The position numbers and the translations under genes are program-made. Below the pieces are notes generated by a model. The model did no database searches. It was given only the letters and a program-made list of their open reading frames with translations, and was not told where the DNA came from. From Vibrio atlanticus (GTDB taxonomy: Bacteria > Pseudomonadota > Gammaproteobacteria > Enterobacterales > Vibrionaceae), in NCBI RefSeq assembly GCF_024347315.1, contig NZ_AP025460.1, positions 1,054,001 to 1,118,000 on the forward strand: 64,000 nt of DNA, written 5' to 3'. This document shows positions 29,069 to 36,707 of this stretch, one piece after another (the stretch's first letter is position 1; the number at the start of each line of letters is the position of its first letter).

Positions 29069-29585
29069 TATGAAAATGCTAATATTTTTAGCAGGTTATG
29101 GAAAAAACTTCACCTTGTCTTTTTTTATCAATGAGTTGTTGTTTTTTAATTTTTCAAAGTGGTTGGCAGATAAAGCTACAGATAGGATTTGCACCCAGCA
29201 TCACTGATAAGAGCTATCTAGGAGATGGCAGATCCGAAAAATGTTTGAGGATTTTTTGATTTATCGAATAATTTCTAACATTTGAAGTTAGTTATCAGAC
29301 ATGAGGCTTTCCTCGTTTCCTCAATGATGGGTTAATCTGATATTTTTCCCAAATGGGCGAGTTACTCTGACGTTTTTCCCAAACGGGTGAGTTACTCTGA
29401 CGTTTTTCGCATCTGTGAGTATGAGATTTGACTGGTATAGTGTGTAATGGAACGATTTTTAGCAAAAGATTTTCTGTGCAGTTCTAAGCTAGCTCAAACC
29501 TGGACAAAAGCTTCTTAGGGAACTTGGTGAAATCGAAACCAATCGAATTAGTTCAGTATCCTAAACGCCTTCAACTTAAGGATAG
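29069..29585. other. Non-coding region upstream of the inner integrase
   Basis: About 515 bp carry no supported gene. They include the iteron-like repeats and AT-rich DNA next to the integrase start. This is where the integrase promoter and possibly the element's inner end should lie. Confidence 0.45.
29327..29412. repeat. Iteron-like direct repeats, three copies
   Basis: Copies start at 29327, 29353 and 29383, with a shared core GTTACTCTGACGTTTTTCCC (first copy GTTAATCTGATATTTTTCCC). Copies 2 and 3 are 30 bp apart; copy 1 is 4 bp shorter. Possible roles are integrase arm sites, a replication origin or a KfrA-like operator. Confidence 0.7.
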
Positions 29586-29975
29586 TCACTTGTCATCATT
29601 AACCAGCTCTGGTGGTTTATTAGTAGGTAATAATGCAGCGCCAGAATGATCTTGGTGCTTAATGTACAAGGGATATAGCTCTTCCTTATAAAACGTGTAA
29701 TAAGGAGAGCTATCAAATCGATTGTCGTTTTTACCCCATTTTCGTACGAGGTCTTCAGGGGACGGTATTAATATACGTTCTGTTCCGTATAGATACCGTA
29801 CATCAGAGTAAATTGATGCCCCTATCAAGTACTTCCTTACCTCACTCTCAATGATTAGTGGTAGATCTTGGTCTGCTTCTAGGTGGAGAACATTTTGGTA
29901 CTTTATGTATAACTCACAGTATTCAACAAACTTTTTAGCATGGCGCAATGCTAATTCTTCGGGTGAATCGTGCAT
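29586..29975 (-). CDS. Hypothetical protein, possibly the C-terminal half of the upstream gene
   Basis: The 129-residue soluble protein (MHDSPEELALRHAKKF...) belongs to no family I recognise. Its ATG overlaps the last 41 bases of the upstream membrane-protein frame. That frame ends in a coiled coil, and this one continues as helix, so a single-base shift could have split one gene into two; translational coupling is the alternative. Confidence 0.5.
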   Translation of the reverse strand: MHDSPEELALRHAKKFVEYCELYIKYQNVLHLEADQDLPLIIESEVRKYLIGASIYSDVRYLYGTERILIPSPEDLVRKWGKNDNRFDSSPYYTFYKEELYPLYIKHQDHSGAALLPTNKPPELVNDDK

Positions 29976-30261
29976 GATTGATACTAAATTGATTCATGTG
30001 TGCTTTGAAGGAGTCTTTTGCCAGAACCTCTAGCTCGCTAATTAGTTGTTCTGCTTTCTGATTTTCCTGTTGCATCTTCACAGCATAACCTTTGAAAGAT
30101 AATTCAGTGATCTTTCCTTGGAACCACACCACAAAGCCCACAACAACACTTACAGTAAAGAACAGTACAAAATCAGTGCCAGTTAGTTTGTCTAATAAGA
30201 GGAGAAGTACATTAAGAACAAGTAAAATTGTGACAATAACAACACTTAGAAATAATCGCAT
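29935..30261 (-). CDS. Small two-helix membrane protein with coiled coil
   Basis: The roughly 108-residue protein has two membrane segments at about residues 3-24 and 30-47, followed by a cytosolic helical region QQENQKAEQLISELEVL. There is no known family. I chose the ATG at 30261; an upstream GTG is also in frame. It overlaps the next gene by 41 bases in another frame. Confidence 0.5.
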   Translation of the reverse strand: MRLFLSVVIVTILLVLNVLLLLLDKLTGTDFVLFFTVSVVVGFVVWFQGKITELSFKGYAVKMQQENQKAEQLISELEVLAKDSFKAHMNQFSINHARFTRRISIAPC

Positions 30262-30363
30262 AATTACCACGTCTAAAGCATCTAACTAATTTACAGACAA
30301 ACCTAGCTACTTATACTATGAAGTCGTAGCATAATTGCGTTCTGGCATTAAATAAGCTGGGGT

Positions 30364-30870
30364 TCAGTTGGAACGTACATCTCTCATAAATCTAGACAAT
30401 GCATGGTATGATTTACTATCTTTCCCATTATCTATGACCGCATCTTCTAAGTAGCCTGTAGGTGTATGCACCCTAACCCAAGTTCTTTGAGACGATAGAA
30501 TACTATCTATTAACTGAAGATCAGCTACAAAAGCTTTTGTGGATGTTTTGATAGCCGAGTTATTGTTCAAGTCTGTAATTGTTCTTGTTGGTTGTAACTG
30601 AATTTTTTTACCGTCAATGTTCAGTTGAACGTCAGTAATACCAGAGTATTCGTTAAAAATGGACATTATGAGTATTACTTGCTCTGGCTTTGATGAACTC
30701 CATTGAGCACCAATCCCTGTACAAACCATAGAATCACATGCATTGCCGTGTGGCTCTATTGATATAATGGTTGCATTATCAAAGCCGCTATGTGACACGC
30801 TTGGCTCTAAACCAGACGTGGTTGAGCAACCTGCGATAAGAAAGGCTATAAAAACTCCTAATTTTTTCAT
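30364..30870 (-). CDS. Hypothetical lipoprotein
   Basis: The 168-residue protein has a clear lipoprotein signal, MKKLGVFIAFLIAGC. A small beta-rich domain with one likely disulphide (NACDSMVC) follows. I do not recognise the family. The ATG at 30870 follows AAAGGA and is preferred to upstream frames. It is cargo of element 2. Confidence 0.6.
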   Translation of the reverse strand: MKKLGVFIAFLIAGCSTTSGLEPSVSHSGFDNATIISIEPHGNACDSMVCTGIGAQWSSSKPEQVILIMSIFNEYSGITDVQLNIDGKKIQLQPTRTITDLNNNSAIKTSTKAFVADLQLIDSILSSQRTWVRVHTPTGYLEDAVIDNGKDSKSYHALSRFMRDVRSN

Positions 30871-31059
30871 GCCAAATCCTTTTCTAATGTTGAGAGTTAG
30901 TCCGTGTGATAACCACATCACACTTCTAACAGCTTACATTCATTGGGAAAATCTGGTCAATTGGTGGATTAGTTAAGTGTGACCTCAAAGTAGGTTAACG
31001 CGTTTAGGGGTATATCCAAGATAACCTCGGTCACAATATCATACCAATGGGTATAAGCA

Positions 31060-31872
31060 TCATGATGGCGAATATGTTCCTGTATCTGCAAATAACTCAA
31101 ACCCCTTGCTATCAGCGAACATTTCTTTAAATAAAATACCTCTACCTTCCAACTTTGAGAACAAGCAACTCTTATGCTCAGAGGAAGCTTTTAGCCCGAA
31201 AAACACCATATCAACAGCTTCAGGATTAAACGATTGAATTGAATGCTTCTCAGGTAACTTTGTCCGACAATTTTCGAGTATCAAACGATACTCCTTCTCG
31301 TAATTCCAGTGTTTTGATTTTTGGATTAAAAGTCTATCCACTTGTTCTTTGATATCATGACTACTAACAATATCAAGAAAGTTCATTGGGACATCTGTGT
31401 AATTCACTTCTTTGTGAAACCGTAACGGCAAAGAGGCTACCAGTTTTTCCATGTTATACCTTAAACAGAAACCACGATGGTTATCCCCATAATGTGCCCA
31501 GAGAAGCGGATTTCTTGAGCTTGTAGAGAGGCATGATATGTATGAATTACACATCCTTTCTTGTATCGGATCTCGATATGTTTCTAGGAATATTTTCTGT
31601 CCATTGGGTTTAGCCAGCTTTTGCATGAGTTCCTGCTTAATCTGTTCAGGATGTCTACTCTCAGTTTGCGATCTGATATTAACAATATGTTGAAAGTTCT
31701 CATCAATGTATCGTGCCAACGTAACGTCTGTAGCAAAGATTGAGGGGAAGAGAAGTGTCGCATCAAATGGGTCATTAAAGGTTTCACCTATGGAAAATGA
31801 CAGCTCGTTATTTACCAGATTGTTCACATGCCTATTTTCGTTAGATGTGAACGTGCGATATTGATACAGATA
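31060..31872 (-). pseudogene. DUF2971 family gene, 5' end cut off by the IS3-family element
   Basis: The frame carries the DUF2971 signature ETFNDPFDA, SRNPLLWAHYGDNHRGFCLRY and HWNYEKEYRLI. DUF2971 proteins are common in mobile islands and some occur near defence genes; their function is unknown. In-frame codons run upstream (YLYQYRTFTSNEN) right to 31872, where the IS begins. The first codons and promoter lie on the far side of the IS at 33514-33596. A GTG at 31827 could give a shortened 255-residue product. Confidence 0.75.
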
Positions 31873-31935
31873 CCCCCTCTGGCAGGATAGTTGTCACTGT
31901 TAAAATTTAACCAGTTTGGGCGATAAAGAGTAATT

Positions 31936-32436
31936 GTGTCTCGTATCTCAGTAGAAAGAAAAGAAGCTATATTGAAGAAGCTGTTGCCTCCCTATTCGAT
32001 GTCAGTTAAAGAAGTGTCGGAAGAGGAAGGAATTAGCACTGCGACCCTGTATCATTGGCGCCAGCAACTCAGACGTTCAGGAGCCGCCGTGCCAAATAGC
32101 AACACTTCATCAGAGCAGTGGTCTGCTCAAACTAAACTCGCCATTGTTGCCGAGTCTTACTCGATGACCGAAAGTGAACTCAGCCAATATTGTCGTGAAA
32201 AAGGTCTTTTCCCTGAACAAATCCAAAGTTGGCGCAGCGAATGTATGCAAGGGTTTAAGTCGAGTAAAGAGCAGGAAGCTGAAGCAAAGAAGCAGGCTAA
32301 AGCTGACAAACTTGAAATCAAAGAGTTGAAGAAAGATTTACGACTCAAAGAAAAAGCACTCGCTGAAACGGCCGCCCTCTTGGTACTAAGAAAAAAGCTG
32401 AGAGCCTTTTACGGGGAAGAGCCAGAGGACGATTAA
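31936..32436 (+). CDS. IS3-family transposase OrfA
   Basis: The 166-residue protein has an N-terminal helix-turn-helix (VKEVSEEEGISTATLYHWRQQLR) and a C-terminal leucine-zipper-like coil. The sequence A-AAA-AAG at 32391-32397 is in the right phase for programmed -1 frameshifting, and orfB lies in the -1 frame with no stop between. An OrfAB fusion is therefore the likely transposase. Confidence 0.85.
   Translation: MSRISVERKEAILKKLLPPYSMSVKEVSEEEGISTATLYHWRQQLRRSGAAVPNSNTSSEQWSAQTKLAIVAESYSMTESELSQYCREKGLFPEQIQSWRSECMQGFKSSKEQEAEAKKQAKADKLEIKELKKDLRLKEKALAETAALLVLRKKLRAFYGEEPEDD
32391..32397 (+). promoter_or_regulatory. Programmed -1 frameshift site of the IS3-family element
   Basis: The slippery heptamer A-AAA-AAG lies near the end of orfA, and the -1 frame runs open into orfB. 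Confidence 0.7.
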
Positions 32437-32462
32437 CCTCAACCGATGAAAGGCAGACCATA

Positions 32463-33470
32463 GTGACTCTTATCCTTGAAGCGAAGCAATGCGGATGCCG
32501 TTTAGAGCCAGCTTGCCATGAAGTTCAAATCGACTTGAGAACGTATCGTCGCTGGTATCAGCAAGGTGAAGTTCAAGCTGACAAAAGGCCGATATGCATC
32601 AGGCCAGAGCCTGCTAACAAGCTCTCTCAGCAAGAGCGTGATGCGATTATCGAGGTGTGTAACCGCTCTGAGTTCGCAAGCTTACCTCCGACTCAAATCG
32701 TCCCGACACTGCTTGACCGAGGTGAGTATATCGCCTCTGAATCGAGTTACTATCGGGTGCTGAGTGCACAGGGACAACTCCACAGACGAGGTCGTCAAAG
32801 AAGTAGGCAGAAGCAAGCGAAGCCATCAAGTTACACAGCGACAGATTCGAACCAAGTCTATACATGGGATATCACTTACTTACCTTCAAAAGTTCGAGGC
32901 CAACACTATTACCTGTATGTCATCGAGGACATCTACAGTCGAAAAATCGTTGGTTATGAAGTGTATGAGCGTGAATGCGGTGAGCTGGCGTCACAACTTC
33001 TGCAACGAACGTTGATGCGAGAGCAATGCTTCAATCAAGCGCTGGTTCTTCACTCAGATAATGGTGCACCGATGAAGTCGCTGACGTTTAAAGCAAAAAT
33101 GGAAGAGTTAGGTATTACCTCATCGTATAGCCGCCCAAGAGTCAGCGATGATAACCCGTATGTCGAATCATTGTTCCGCACGGTAAAGTACATGCCAAGC
33201 TGGCCAACAAAGGGCTTTGAAAGTATCAACAGTAGTCGAAGTTGGGTTGAAGCCTTCGTACGCTGGTACAACACCGAGCATAAGCACAGTAAGCTAAATT
33301 ACGTCACGCCTTCAGAGCGTCACAATGGAAAAGATAAAGAGATCTTGAAGCGCCGAGCAAAGGTATTACTCGCAGCAAAAGAGCTAAACCCTGAACGCTG
33401 GCCAGGTGATATCAGAAACTGTGAACCTGTTGGTGACATTCACCTAAATCCAGAAAGAGAAGCTGCTTAG
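32463..33470 (+). CDS. IS3-family transposase OrfB (DDE integrase domain)
   Basis: The roughly 335-residue catalytic half has the DDE triad visible as YTWDITYLPS, HSDNGAPM and NPYVESLFRTVKY. The free-standing GTG start at 32463 is weak; expression is probably as the OrfAB frameshift fusion. The frame is intact, so the element may be active. Confidence 0.88.
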   Translation: MTLILEAKQCGCRLEPACHEVQIDLRTYRRWYQQGEVQADKRPICIRPEPANKLSQQERDAIIEVCNRSEFASLPPTQIVPTLLDRGEYIASESSYYRVLSAQGQLHRRGRQRSRQKQAKPSSYTATDSNQVYTWDITYLPSKVRGQHYYLYVIEDIYSRKIVGYEVYERECGELASQLLQRTLMREQCFNQALVLHSDNGAPMKSLTFKAKMEELGITSSYSRPRVSDDNPYVESLFRTVKYMPSWPTKGFESINSSRSWVEAFVRWYNTEHKHSKLNYVTPSERHNGKDKEILKRRAKVLLAAKELNPERWPGDIRNCEPVGDIHLNPEREAA

Positions 33471-33513
33471 TAAACAAGCGAATGATGACAACTACCTTGA
33501 AAAACGCCGGATA

Positions 33514-33525
33514 CTTAGTAGTCAA
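33514..33525 (-). pseudogene. Detached first codons of the DUF2971 gene
   Basis: TTG-ACT-ACT-AAG on the minus strand joins in frame to 31872 once the IS and one GATA copy are removed. AGGGAAG lies eight bases upstream of the TTG as a ribosome site. Confidence 0.6.
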
Positions 33526-33566
33526 AGCTTTTCTTCCCTACGCTAAAGCTGATGGATGCATTCAGT

Positions 33567-33596
33567 ATCATACAGGCATTACAAAATTTAGCTCAA
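33567..33596 (-). promoter_or_regulatory. Stranded promoter of the DUF2971 gene
   Basis: On the minus strand TTGAGC and TATGAT are spaced by 18 bp, 40 bp upstream of the detached start codon. It now points into the IS3-family element. Confidence 0.5.
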
Positions 33597-34213
33597 ATGA
33601 CTGTCTAATATTGTGAAACATTAACTAATCGTAACAAAGAAAGGGGCGTGCGACGTGAGGTCGTATGAAGCGCTGTTCACCGCTTAACGTGTGAACCATC
33701 TGTATCACCAGATGAACCTAGGGCTCTGAATAAAGTAGCGAGCCTGACAATGTAATGAAGAATGGTTATGACCATTCGGGATTTGAATCGTGAGAGGACG
33801 ATCCTCCTGATAACCACAAATCGGGTGAGTGCTAGGTAGTCAGTATGACGAACATAAGTGAATCCGCGGAAGGTGCGTTATGTTTGCAAACAGCGGAAGT
33901 GGTTAATACGCTGTAGCCAAAAGGCAAGAGAGTCGGAAAGAGATTGCCCCATGCTCTTTCGTGGTCATTGAACTCTCCGCACCATAGCGGGCATCTAAAC
34001 TGACATTGCGTGACATACGGAACACGGTAAGCCTGTATCACTCCCTCTGGGAAAGCCTATGTGGCCGATAGTGATGCAGGTATAGGAGGTTGGAAAAAGC
34101 GAAGGCTGCATTGTAACGATGCAGATACAGACTTGTGTCTGGTCACGAAAGTGAGCCCACTTCCAACTGGTCTCCCGTTGCGAGAGAATTTGAAGAACTT
34201 TATTCAAGGAGAA

Positions 34214-35584
34214 ATGCAAATGATGATTTCAAAAGAGATTAGTGCCTCTCCTGACAGCGCTCAATGGCAGTCGATCGACTGGAAATCCGTTGAGTCGCAT
34301 GTATTCAAGCTTCAGATGCGTATCGCAAAGGCAACTCGAGAAGGTAAACACGGCAAAGTGAAAGCGTTGCAGTGGTTACTGACTCATTCTCGTTCAGCAA
34401 AACTTCTTGCTGTTAAGCGAGTATCACAAAACAAAGGCAGTAAAACGCCTGGAATAGATGGTGTTATCTGGAATACAGATACACGCCGCATGAAAGCAGT
34501 CAATCAATTGAGTAGAAAGGCATATCAAGCCAAACCACTCAAGCGTATCTATATTCCCAAAAAGAATGGCAAACTTCGACCACTGGGCATCCCGTGCATG
34601 ATAGACAGAGCGCAGCAAGCACTCTACCTTACGGCACTAGAGCCTATATCGGAGACGCTTGCCGATCCTAATAGCTATGGATTTAGACCAAACCGCAGCA
34701 CGGCTGACGCAGTCGCTCAGTGCTTCAAATGTTTGGCTCTAAAGAAGTCAGCTAAATGGGTTCTTGAAGGCGATATAAAGGCCTGTTTCGACAAGATCGG
34801 GCATCAAGGGCTGATGGACAATGTTGCCGTTGATAAGCGTATGTTGGAACAATGGCTAAAGTCTGGCTTTGTAGACAAAGGGCTGTTCTATCGCACTGAT
34901 GAAGGCACACCACAAGGTGGGATTATATCTCCGACCTTGATGCTAATGACTCTCGCAGGCCTTGAACAGCAGATAAAGTCCACCGCACTCAAAAAGGGCG
35001 CTAGAGCCAACTTTATTGGTTACGCCGACGATTTCGTCGTCACTTGCGCTTCAAAAGAAGTGCTAGAGAACGATATCAAACCGTTGATTGCTGACTTCTT
35101 AGCAGAAAGAGGCTTGACATTATCCGAAGAGAAAACGCATATCACCCACATTAACGATGGCTTTGACTTCCTTGGGTTCAACCATAGGAAGTACAAAGGG
35201 AAACTGCTCATTAAGCCGAGCAAATCCAATACGTTGATGTTCTTAGGTAATCTGCGTGAACTCATCAAAAAGCACGTAACCCTTCCAGTGAATGATCTTA
35301 TCAAACTGATAAATCCGAAACTCAGGGGATGGTCGAACTATTATCGGCACTGCGTAGCTAAGCAGGTATTCGGATATGTTGGTCACAAGCTATTCCATAC
35401 GTTATGGCACTGGGCTAAAAGGCGTCATCCAACAAAGTCTAAAACTTGGATCGCCCTAAAATACTTCATCAACCGAAAAGGCCAATGGCAGTTTCACGGT
35501 TGGCAGAAGATCATGGATATGGATTGCCAGTTCAATCTCTTCCAAATAGCTAAAGTGCCTATAGAAAGACATGTGAAAATCTGA
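34214..35584 (+). CDS. Group II intron reverse transcriptase/maturase, with premature stop
   Basis: The 456-residue protein has the RT domain with GIDGVIW, IPKKNGKLRPLGIP, NSYGFRPNRS, GTPQGGIISP and the catalytic FIGYADDF. A thumb/maturase domain ending FQIAKVPIERHVKI follows. It promotes intron splicing and retrohoming. The ATG at 34214 follows AAGGAG. The frame stops at TGA 35582-35584, but codons beyond it continue the family tail (SAATPFDPLYQEYLVKRKSKR) to TAA at 35692, so about 36 residues are lost unless the stop is read through. Confidence 0.9.
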   Translation: MQMMISKEISASPDSAQWQSIDWKSVESHVFKLQMRIAKATREGKHGKVKALQWLLTHSRSAKLLAVKRVSQNKGSKTPGIDGVIWNTDTRRMKAVNQLSRKAYQAKPLKRIYIPKKNGKLRPLGIPCMIDRAQQALYLTALEPISETLADPNSYGFRPNRSTADAVAQCFKCLALKKSAKWVLEGDIKACFDKIGHQGLMDNVAVDKRMLEQWLKSGFVDKGLFYRTDEGTPQGGIISPTLMLMTLAGLEQQIKSTALKKGARANFIGYADDFVVTCASKEVLENDIKPLIADFLAERGLTLSEEKTHITHINDGFDFLGFNHRKYKGKLLIKPSKSNTLMFLGNLRELIKKHVTLPVNDLIKLINPKLRGWSNYYRHCVAKQVFGYVGHKLFHTLWHWAKRRHPTKSKTWIALKYFINRKGQWQFHGWQKIMDMDCQFNLFQIAKVPIERHVKI

Positions 35585-35728
35585 AGTGCAGCGACACCCT
35601 TTGACCCTCTTTACCAAGAATACTTGGTGAAGAGAAAATCCAAAAGGCTAGCTCGTAACTCTTGGAACGAACCTGCTCCGACTGCTTTATAAGTTGCTGG
35701 GTATCATTTGATGCCTTTGTGGAGGCTT

Positions 35729-35762
35729 GAGCCGTATGCAGTGAAAGTTGCACGTACGGTTC
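35729..35762 (+). ncRNA. Group II intron domain V
   Basis: This 34-nt hairpin GAGCCGTATGC...GCACGTACGGTTC has a GAAA loop and the catalytic lower-stem bases. The next 30 bases fold as domain VI (GACGGCACTTG/CAAGTGTCGTC). Confidence 0.88.
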
Positions 35763-35803
35763 TTAGGGAGACGGCACTTGGTAACAAGTGTCGTCCACCC
35801 GAC

Positions 35804-36008
35804 AGAAGCACCCCAGATTATTTTGGCTGAGATTTGTTTTGGCTAAGATTATTGTTGGGCATACTGAATCAGTAACTTTGCTAATACCGAGTGACTTATT
35901 GCAATAGAAGTGCAAAACGAAGATAGAGTGGCGAATCAAACGCACTTTTGCATTCTATATTTTTATGTGCAAAATGGATTGTGCATTCAATAAAATACGA
36001 GGTTTTTA
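35804..36008. other. Intergenic region with GTGCAAAA repeats
   Basis: There is no gene in these 205 bp. GTGCAAAA occurs at about 35909 and 35968, with CACTTTTGCAT in inverted orientation between them and GTGCAT just before the next gene. These could be operator sites for the following small operon. Confidence 0.4.
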
Positions 36009-36404
36009 ATGCACAGCACAACTCAACACTTGGTTAATCTTACTGACATATATCATACGCTAGATCGTTTAACTCAATCTGATGAAGCGCTCAACCGCTA
36101 CAGTCCCGCGTTATTTGGGACTTTTCAACAAGTTCTTTATTCCCAAACTGCATTGCAACTAGAAGTTCTGCAAGCCAGTATCACTTCTAAACAGAACACA
36201 TGCCTTGATAGACTCCCCAAAAACACAGCCTATACAGCACAAGACGTTGAAGATGTGTGGTTATCTAAATATATTAAAGATCTGCCATCGACCACCCTTA
36301 AAACAGTACAAGAAGAAACCATTGTTCGAGTTTATCTCAACCGTATTCTTGACGAGTTCTCCATGCATACTAAGGAGTCATGGAAGCAAAAGTCGAAAAA
36401 ATAG
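36009..36404 (+). CDS. Hypothetical protein at the integrase end of element 2
   Basis: The 131-residue, mainly helical soluble protein belongs to no family I recognise. GAGG precedes the ATG. Its end overlaps the start of a 51-codon gene by 25 bases, suggesting a coupled two-gene operon. The pair is convergent with the integrase, a place often used for directionality or control genes, but no such motif is visible. Confidence 0.55.
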   Translation: MHSTTQHLVNLTDIYHTLDRLTQSDEALNRYSPALFGTFQQVLYSQTALQLEVLQASITSKQNTCLDRLPKNTAYTAQDVEDVWLSKYIKDLPSTTLKTVQEETIVRVYLNRILDEFSMHTKESWKQKSKK

Positions 36405-36535
36405 ATTTACAAAAATTGCATGAAAGTATCGAAGACCTGTGTGATAGGTACGGCTTCCCACTAGACGTACAACCTATGAGAAAGGACTCTATACCTTTTC
36501 TTTTGAGTACTCTTGATCCGTTAGACAAGGGTTAG
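36380..36535 (+). CDS. Hypothetical 51-residue protein
   Basis: The ATG at 36380 lies two bases after AAGGAGTC, inside the end of the preceding gene. The product is MEAKVEKIDLQKLHESIEDL..., acidic and helical, ending DPLDKG. The overlap and ribosome site support it being real; the function is unknown. Confidence 0.5.
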   Translation: MEAKVEKIDLQKLHESIEDLCDRYGFPLDVQPMRKDSIPFLLSTLDPLDKG

Positions 36536-36648
36536 TCTATTGAGTACGTTTAATTGTGGTTGCAAGCATTAGGAAAACTTAGCCATTTTACAAATCAGGA
36601 AGCAAGTTCTTAAGTGCTTGTAACTCATTTCGGGGCAAAAGCAATTCA

Positions 36649-36679
36649 GGCAACTGGTAAGGATTTGTTACTAGTTGCC
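36649..36679. terminator. Hairpin 3' of the tRNA-proximal integrase of element 2
   Basis: The 12-bp stem GGCAACTGGTAA/TTACTAGTTGCC contains one G-T pair. It lies 28 bp from the integrase stop. There is no T-run, so it may be structural rather than a terminator. Confidence 0.45.
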
Positions 36680-36707
36680 AGCGACTTGCGGGATTAATGT
36701 TTTAACT

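Larger units (their letters stand above)
31873..33509 (+). mobile_element. IS3-family insertion sequence
   Basis: The 1,637-bp element has imperfect 24-bp ends (about 16/24 matching; the inner nine bases TAGTTGTCA are identical). It is flanked by GATA on both sides (31869-31872 and 33510-33513). It carries overlapping-frame orfA and orfB. Removing it restores the DUF2971 reading frame, which supports the boundaries. Confidence 0.8.
33648..35803 (+). mobile_element. Group II intron
   Basis: The 5' end GTGCGACG fits the group II consensus GUGYG. Structured domains I-III run to about 34200, the maturase frame lies in domain IV, and domain V is intact at 35729-35762. A domain VI hairpin and an end near 35803 (CCCGAC) complete the roughly 2.16-kb intron. 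The 3' boundary is accurate to a few bases only. The host site is non-coding accessory DNA. Confidence 0.85.

Noticed and set aside
33648..35803. Retron or other reverse-transcriptase defence system
   Set aside because: The YADD reverse transcriptase is flanked by a group II 5' end and a canonical domain V, so it is an intron maturase.
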